Source: Margaritispora aquatica (lineage: Eukaryota; Ascomycota; Leotiomycetes; Helotiales; Discinellaceae). From it: a stretch of DNA of 64,000 nucleotides. This document shows positions 59,112-64,000 of the stretch, one piece after another (within the stretch, counting starts at the first letter, position 1; each line of letters starts with the position of its first letter). The position numbers and the translations under genes were made by a program. The notes under the pieces are model-generated. The model was given only the letters and a program-made list of their open reading frames with translations. It made no database searches and had not been told where the DNA came from. The DNA lies in contig VJWN01000022.1 in the NCBI GenBank assembly GCA_007644065.1, forward strand, positions 124,001 through 188,000, given 5' to 3'.

Positions 59112-59909
59112 TCAACATGTGTCGGCGGGCTCGCCTTGATAGGTAATAGTGTAAGAGTCTGAGTCATACACTTTCCCCTTAACCGTACGGAAGAAGGCCA
59201 CTCCAGCTTGGCAGTGATCGTTTATTATCTGAACCATTGGATTACCCAAATAATTACACGCAGGATCAAGTTGATAGTCGTGATCGTTACAGATGTAAAC
59301 AGCTTGGTCCCAAGAGCAGCTTATACGGCAGCAAGTGTGGGCAGCACACCCACAAGTTCCGCCGACACCCTTAAGATATCCAATCGCGTTCTCAATTGGT
59401 ACAATTGAGCTGCCTATAAAGGCATAGAAAGTAGCATCACTAACAGGGGGGTCACAGTTCCACACGGTCTGTAAGAGCAAGTCAGGAACATCCATTACTA
59501 AAGGGGCAAGGCTTAGATAGGACGACATACAGGAGTACGAGCTTCGACAATATCACGCTTTGAATCCGCGGCTATGAGGCTAGCTAAGTTAAACTCAGGA
59601 TGAGTGCGCTGGAGATGAGAAGCGACCTCCTATAGTTTTGTGAGCTGTGGGTACATGATTATGTGTTCGAAGTACAAGTATACCTGGATTGATCCATTGA
59701 ATTTGATTTGAGGACCATTAGCAACGGACCCAGTCCAGTGCATCACTCCGACAGGATACGGAAGAGCAGCGTCCTTCGCTACGAGTTCGAACGAGGGAAG
59801 ACTCGTCGCCTGAAAAATGTTAGTTCGACGTGATTTTTCCCGGAGAGGCTGAACATACCTTCATAGCAAAAAAGAGGCATGATATGATCGAAATAGTATT
59901 GGTCCTCAT
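59112..59909 (-). CDS. Secreted cysteine-rich protein of unknown function
   Basis: 210 aa from exons 59909-59859, 59809-59684, 59629-59531 and 59468-59112, all introns in phase 0. Signal peptide MRTNTISIISCLFFAMKATS. After VGVMHWTGSVANG and EVASHLQRTHPEFN comes a Cys-rich domain beginning TVWNC: LKGVGGTCGCAAHTCCRISC, AVYICNDHDYQLDPAC, IINDHCQAG and a C-terminal DTC, eleven or so cysteines in all, consistent with a disulfide-stabilised extracellular fold. An alternative acceptor 26 nt earlier would break the frame. I recognise the general look of fungal small secreted proteins but no named domain. The gene sits between the two direct-repeat copies. Confidence 0.75.
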
Positions 59910-61715
59910 GATGACAGATTCGCAGCGGAGTTTGGAATTCTCCAGAAAATGGGTAGAGCTGGAGATTGAGGGAGAGAGAAAGTTGTAGAGTAAGATGATG
60001 GGGAAGAAAATGATAGAAGAGATAGAGATCTTTATACAAAATGCAGATTCGAGTATGTGCTTCCTTTTGACCTAATGCTTGAGCAAGCACCGGCTACATC
60101 TGTCATGTTGCCGATTCCAATATCGTCTCTGGCATGCAAGAGAAACCAAATTCGTGTTGATACAGGATGAGCGAGGGGCATCTGGAACGACACCGGCCCA
60201 ATTGCTGACAACTTTCGTCTTGTCTACAGGTAATATCGAGATATGTGCATCAGAGGCACATTTTTAAATGTCTCCTACTCTCCAGCAGTATGGATCTATA
60301 TACGGAGGTAAGGTATCTCAACCGTGCTTGGTGCAAAAGAAGACTTCTTAGTGGGTATGCTAAATTACTACGTAGGTACGTGTAGATAGTCTTCACCGGC
60401 GTGGGTCGGAATCCGATTGGTGTGAGCCAGGGGTTAATACCTTTTTTTTCTTCCTTTTTGATTGGAACCCAAGGCATGTTCTGTGTGCTTCCAACAACTG
60501 TACGTCTGTATACGGAAGCTGACAACGGACCGACCCCTGGGTAAGCGAGGTCTTAACCGTCCCCCCTGGTAGAAAGTACCTTTGTGCCCGCGAGTGGATG
60601 AGAGCGAAGGCGAGTTATCAAAGCATACTATACTGTAAGATCCTAGAACGGTTGAAGGCAAGAGAAACAGGATAAAATGGTACAGCATTTGAACTCTAGA
60701 TGCACTAGTATCACATCTACGAGGCCGAAAAGGTTCAATATAATGGACGTTGATACATTTAGTTTCTGACGGAAAACTTCGCGGAATCGAATTGATCGGC
60801 GAAACAGGCGCTACCAATATAACTGAAAATACCATGGCCTGATTAGCCCGTTTGTTTAAGAGGCGGTGGTAAGCTTGTTTTTGATAAAGGCTAAATGTAT
60901 AGTCGAGGCCTTGAAATTTCCGGCATAAGTTTTGGGGGGTTTGAGGAGACGGCGTGTTAATTGGGACGTATGAGACGTATGAGAAACAGGTAGGAACGAG
61001 AACCCTGTTTAACGCTGCTTGTACTGCTTGTACCGGGGTGGATTATACCGGATCCCGGAGATCAGTTCGTTTTAGTACTTATGGCGGTGTCGGAAATCAA
61101 GGGTGGCTTGCAAATTACCCGGTTGGTGGCGATATACTAACTGTATAACGATTTTTTAAAACGCTAGGTTATATGTATGTATTGATGCGGTGATGTGATG
61201 TGATTACTACCACTGTTCATGTCATGTTGGTGTAGGGTACAATAGGCGCATACCAAGAGAAGTTACCAACATAACCATGTACCAACTCACAACGTATGCG
61301 TCACCCTCCTAACATCCAACGCCAGCAAGCATTGTAGCAGGAATCTCTCACCTATCCCATCTATCTACCATACATACATCAACCCAGACCATCCAGATGC
61401 AAGATTACACTAGCCGTACATTAGCCATACAATCTCCAAGCACCGTCGCCAAATGAGACTCGATGGCTTCTCACTCCACCATCTCCACCATCTTATTTAA
61501 AGATGAAATGAAACTGAATCATCTCACAATCTCATGTCATCATGAGCAAAGCGCTGGTACTAATCATCGTTGTTGGAGGTGGTGATGGCGCTCCATGTTC
61601 AGCTGCAGGGGCATATATGTGTTGGTACTAGCCACTTGCTTCTTTCTGATCGCTCTGGTTTTACGCACTTATATTGTTTTGGTAATGCATGCAATGTGGT
61701 CTGATAAATAGCTCC
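59910..61715. other. Intergenic: spacer plus 3' flank of the duplicated locus
   Basis: No gene supported. Minus-strand frames at 60250-60835 and a plus-strand frame near 60954 lack fitting starts, splice sites and composition. The duplicated segment begins about 61.34 kb. Confidence 0.55.
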
Positions 61716-62345
61716 TCAAGCATCATTCAAATCAAACCTCTCCCCTCCACCAACAACACCACTACCGATTCCATCTCTATCTGCGTGCTTGCGTTTACCT
61801 CTCGCCTCCATCAAAAATCTCCTGAGCACTCTTTTCGCTCCCTCCCCACCTCTCTCTCCCTCTCGCTTCCTTTCATCCCCCAAAGTCTCACCACCACTCT
61901 CCAGGCCCCCTATCCTTACTGCAAGCCCACCTTCCTCCTCCTCCTCCACCACTCTCCTACGATTACGCTCAGGATGCCAGCCCTCCCTACAAGTCCTGAT
62001 TGTAGCACCAAGCATCGGATACCCTTCCGCGCGACCCACCCATCTCTTGAGAAACCTCGAGCGGAGCCCCAGACACCGCCAGATGCTGACGGCGATGGCG
62101 GCGATGAGGAACGTGTAGAGCGTCGCGGCGAAGATGAAGGCGTATGTTAGGCCGAGGTCTGGGGTGGACATTTGTTTGTTCCTAGTGCGGTGGTGGTGGT
62201 TGGAGTTGTGGGTGAGGAGTTGCGAGGTGTGGGATGTGATGTGATGTGAGGATGTGATGTGGTGTCTCGCGTGTGTATATAATGGTGGTGGTGGTATCAA
62301 GGATGGAGATGAGGTGAATAAAGGGGGTGTACTGTATTTTTTTCA
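61340..62345. repeat. Better-preserved copy of the direct repeat
   Basis: Partner of the mutated copy at 57.75-58.69 kb, same orientation, with start-to-start distance of about 3.6 kb. It contains the intact 151-codon gene and both its flanks. Extent estimated by eye; identity was not calculated. Confidence 0.6.
61716..62171 (-). CDS. One-TM hypothetical protein (intact copy of duplicated locus)
   Basis: 151-aa intronless protein starting MSTPDLGLTYAFIFAATLYTF; the segment AFIFAATLYTFLIAAIAVSI (about 11-30) is one membrane helix. Then come a basic stretch (GLRSRFLKRWVGRAE), an acidic run (VVEEEEEGG) and a Gly/Arg/Glu-rich tail ending RFDLNDA. A longer upstream frame exists, but its translation (HITSSHHITSHTSQ) reflects CATCA repeats in the leader, so the ATG at 62171 is preferred. 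No family recognised. That the open frame survived while its neighbouring copy was destroyed hints at a real gene. Confidence 0.55.
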   Translation of the reverse strand: MSTPDLGLTYAFIFAATLYTFLIAAIAVSIWRCLGLRSRFLKRWVGRAEGYPMLGATIRTCREGWHPERNRRRVVEEEEEGGLAVRIGGLESGGETLGDERKREGERGGEGAKRVLRRFLMEARGKRKHADRDGIGSGVVGGGERFDLNDA

Positions 62346-63062
62346 GCTACTGAGGTCGAAGGTTGAGATTTATTGTTAACCCCGAGCTCGCAACTTAGGA
62401 GATTGATGAATATGAGTGAGTGTATCTGGAAGGAATCAAGAGAGAGAGAAGGCAGTCGCATGGTGTTTCCTGTAGGATACCTTGTTGGTGGTTGATGATG
62501 ATTTTTCAAGATGTCACAATTCGCCACTCGCCTCGTACTCGTATAGACTTGAAGCTAAGCAAATACATATATTGGCCCTATTTAGTCAAAGCTAAGTAAG
62601 TAAGTAGTAAAGAAGGTGAGCTATGTTTCTATGATGCTATTAATGGGAAGACCTAAGTTATCAATGGCTTCACTTGAGTCGTCTATTCACTGTTTGTTAG
62701 GTATATAAGATCTCATCATTCTCACTATTTTCACTATTGAACTTGTGCAGCATTGGAGGTTGTGTGAAGTGCTTAATTGATTCCGTGAGACATCCCATCC
62801 ATCCATCTATTCTAATCGTAATGATAATACAGAATAATCGATGCAGAACATGCAAAATATCCATTCAGCTCTTTTCCCTTTCCCAAGAACTCCCTCCACA
62901 CCAAAAGCTGCCGCGTAGACATCTTGCGACCCAGAACGCCGTTCATTAATTCGCCAGCCAATGCCATATACCACCCATAGGTACTTGGTATCAGATACTC
63001 GATACCTGATCCAATCTCATTTCACACACGGAGATATATACATCTTCATCGACATCGTCTCC
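62172..63062. other. Intergenic: divergent/3' spacer before the right-end transporter
   Basis: No gene supported. Leader of the one-TM gene (with GATGTGATGTG repeats near 62232-62262) and 3' flank of the MFS gene. Confidence 0.6.
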
Positions 63063-64000
63063 TCAAACATCCTCAACATGCGCGGCCTTCTCACCCAACT
63101 CCTCCTTGCCGAGTCCCAATCCAGAGCCCTCGACATTATGCCTGAAGACCTCCTCATCCTCCTTGAGCTCAGCCATGACAATCTTATGCGCCTTGCGGGG
63201 CGTCAAATCGCGACTGAACAAGCGATCCATGTTCTCCAGCGGTACACCCTTCGTCTCGGGCAAGAGGAAGAAGACGAACACAATGGAGCAGATCATCAAG
63301 CTGGCGAAGAAGAAGTAGACGCCGTATCCCATGGCGGAGAACATCTGGGCCGTAAAGCGCGCGATCAGGAAGTTGAACAGCCAGTTCGACGCCGCGGCGA
63401 AGGCCTGGCCGAGCGTGCGCACGTTCTGCGGGAACATCTCAGAGTTGTACACCCAGGGTGTGCCGTTCCATGAGGGCGTGTAGAAGATGGTCCAGAGGTA
63501 GAAGAAGGCCATGGCTGAGATGCCGCCGCTCGAGAGCGTCGAGCTGACGTGCTTGGCGGGCTCGGCGATCGCGATGTATGCGCCGACGTAGAAGAGGCAG
63601 AGGGAACCGCCCAAAGCGCCGATCATGAGAAGGAGTCTACGGCCGAGGTTGTCGATGAGGAAGAAGAGCCAGACGAGCGTGAAGACTGCTTTGAGGACAC
63701 CGAAGATGCCGGTGGTGAGGAGTGAGGTGTTGGTTCCTGTAACGCCAATGGAGCGGAACACGGTGGGCGAGTAGTAGTTGATAGCGTTGATTCCGGAGGT
63801 GTTTTGCCAGAAGAACAGCGAGCAGCCTAGGAAGAAGCGGTATTGCACCTTGCGGTCCTTGCCGAGAGCGCGGAAGGGTTGCCAGAAGCCGAGACCGACG
63901 GTTGAGGATTGGTACTCGATCACGGCGTCGATGGCGGCGACTTCTTCGATCATGTAGATCTCCTCGGCGCTGAGCTTACGGAGCCAGCAAAGGTTCTCAA
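63063..64000 (-). CDS. MFS sugar/quinate-type transporter, C-terminal part (runs off right edge)
   Basis: The last 312 codons of a major-facilitator sugar-porter protein; its N-terminal half lies beyond the window. The visible part starts in the central cytosolic loop (ENLCWLRKLSAEEIYMIEE), then FWQPFRALGKDRKVQYRFFL, FFWQNTSGINAINYYSP (helix 7), IDNLGRRLLLMIGALG, FTPSW-like FYTPSWNGTPWVYNSEMFP and NVRTLGQAFAAASNWLFNF (helices 10-11), closing with FFLLPETKGVPLENMDRLF. The WLRKL ... EEI loop and the NYYSPTVFRSIG stretch are like quinate permeases (QutD group), so quinate or a related plant compound is a reasonable guess. The C-terminal tail is charged and cytosolic. Confidence 0.9.
   Translation of the reverse strand, partial: ENLCWLRKLSAEEIYMIEEVAAIDAVIEYQSSTVGLGFWQPFRALGKDRKVQYRFFLGCSLFFWQNTSGINAINYYSPTVFRSIGVTGTNTSLLTTGIFGVLKAVFTLVWLFFLIDNLGRRLLLMIGALGGSLCLFYVGAYIAIAEPAKHVSSTLSSGGISAMAFFYLWTIFYTPSWNGTPWVYNSEMFPQNVRTLGQAFAAASNWLFNFLIARFTAQMFSAMGYGVYFFFASLMICSIVFVFFLLPETKGVPLENMDRLFSRDLTPRKAHKIVMAELKEDEEVFRHNVEGSGLGLGKEELGEKAAHVEDV

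Noticed and set aside
60250..60835. Overlapping minus-strand frames of 91 and 133 codons
   Set aside because: Low protein character, no fitting start context, introns or family motifs; position in a plain spacer.

Overview
The window reads as nuclear DNA of a filamentous ascomycete (Pezizomycotina). Genes are split by short introns (about 50-130 nt) with GT-AG ends and CTAAC/CTRAY-type branch sites, starts sit in fungal contexts (CACAATG, ACAAAATGG, CATCATGG), and the products are typically fungal (Zn2Cys6 regulator, FAS1-GPI protein, GYP5-type TBC protein, TOM1-type HECT ligase, 2EXR protein, CTF8). The gene content feels closest to Leotiomycetes, but that is an impression and not a proof.

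Left part (1-16.2 kb): a carbohydrate-use neighbourhood. It holds a secreted GH3 beta-glucosidase (cut by the left edge), a membrane-anchored GT92-like glycosyltransferase, a Zn2Cys6 regulator, a secreted GH27 alpha-galactosidase-like enzyme converging on that regulator with only 35 nt between stop codons, an apparently intracellular GH78 alpha-L-rhamnosidase, and an MFS sugar transporter. Together they could release, import and finish degrading plant glycosides. Intergenic DNA here is unusually rich in microsatellites.

Middle part (16-46.3 kb): mostly conserved core genes. These are a 2EXR-domain protein, a two-domain fasciclin GPI protein with a methionine-rich N-terminus, a GYP5-like Rab GAP, a 4,136-residue TOM1/HUWE1-type HECT E3, ribose-phosphate diphosphokinase, ribosomal protein eS6 (with 9- and 12-nt first coding exons), and CTF8 of the alternative RFC clamp loader. 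A decayed coding relic near 26.1-26.9 kb is the exception.

Right part (46.3-64 kb): accessory, gene-sparse and AT-richer. Its main feature is a same-strand array of five related small secreted 8-cysteine genes (three intact, two broken) at 47.1-52.0 kb. They share the order C-x7-CC-x6-G[AT]xF...C...C-x7-CC...C and an intron that splits the fourth cysteine codon. Further right come an unrecognised 345-aa protein, a poly-cysteine protein with a predicted myristoyl/palmitoyl N-terminus, a carboxymuconolactone-decarboxylase-like protein, another cysteine-rich secreted protein, a one-TM hypothetical gene whose whole locus has a transition-riddled (RIP-like) direct-repeat copy 3.6 kb away, and the C-terminal part of a quinate/sugar-type MFS transporter running off the right edge.

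All exon joins were worked out by hand from splice signals, reading frame and family motifs. No homology search was run, so family names rest on recognised motifs. I saw no tRNA, rRNA, CRISPR or intact transposon.
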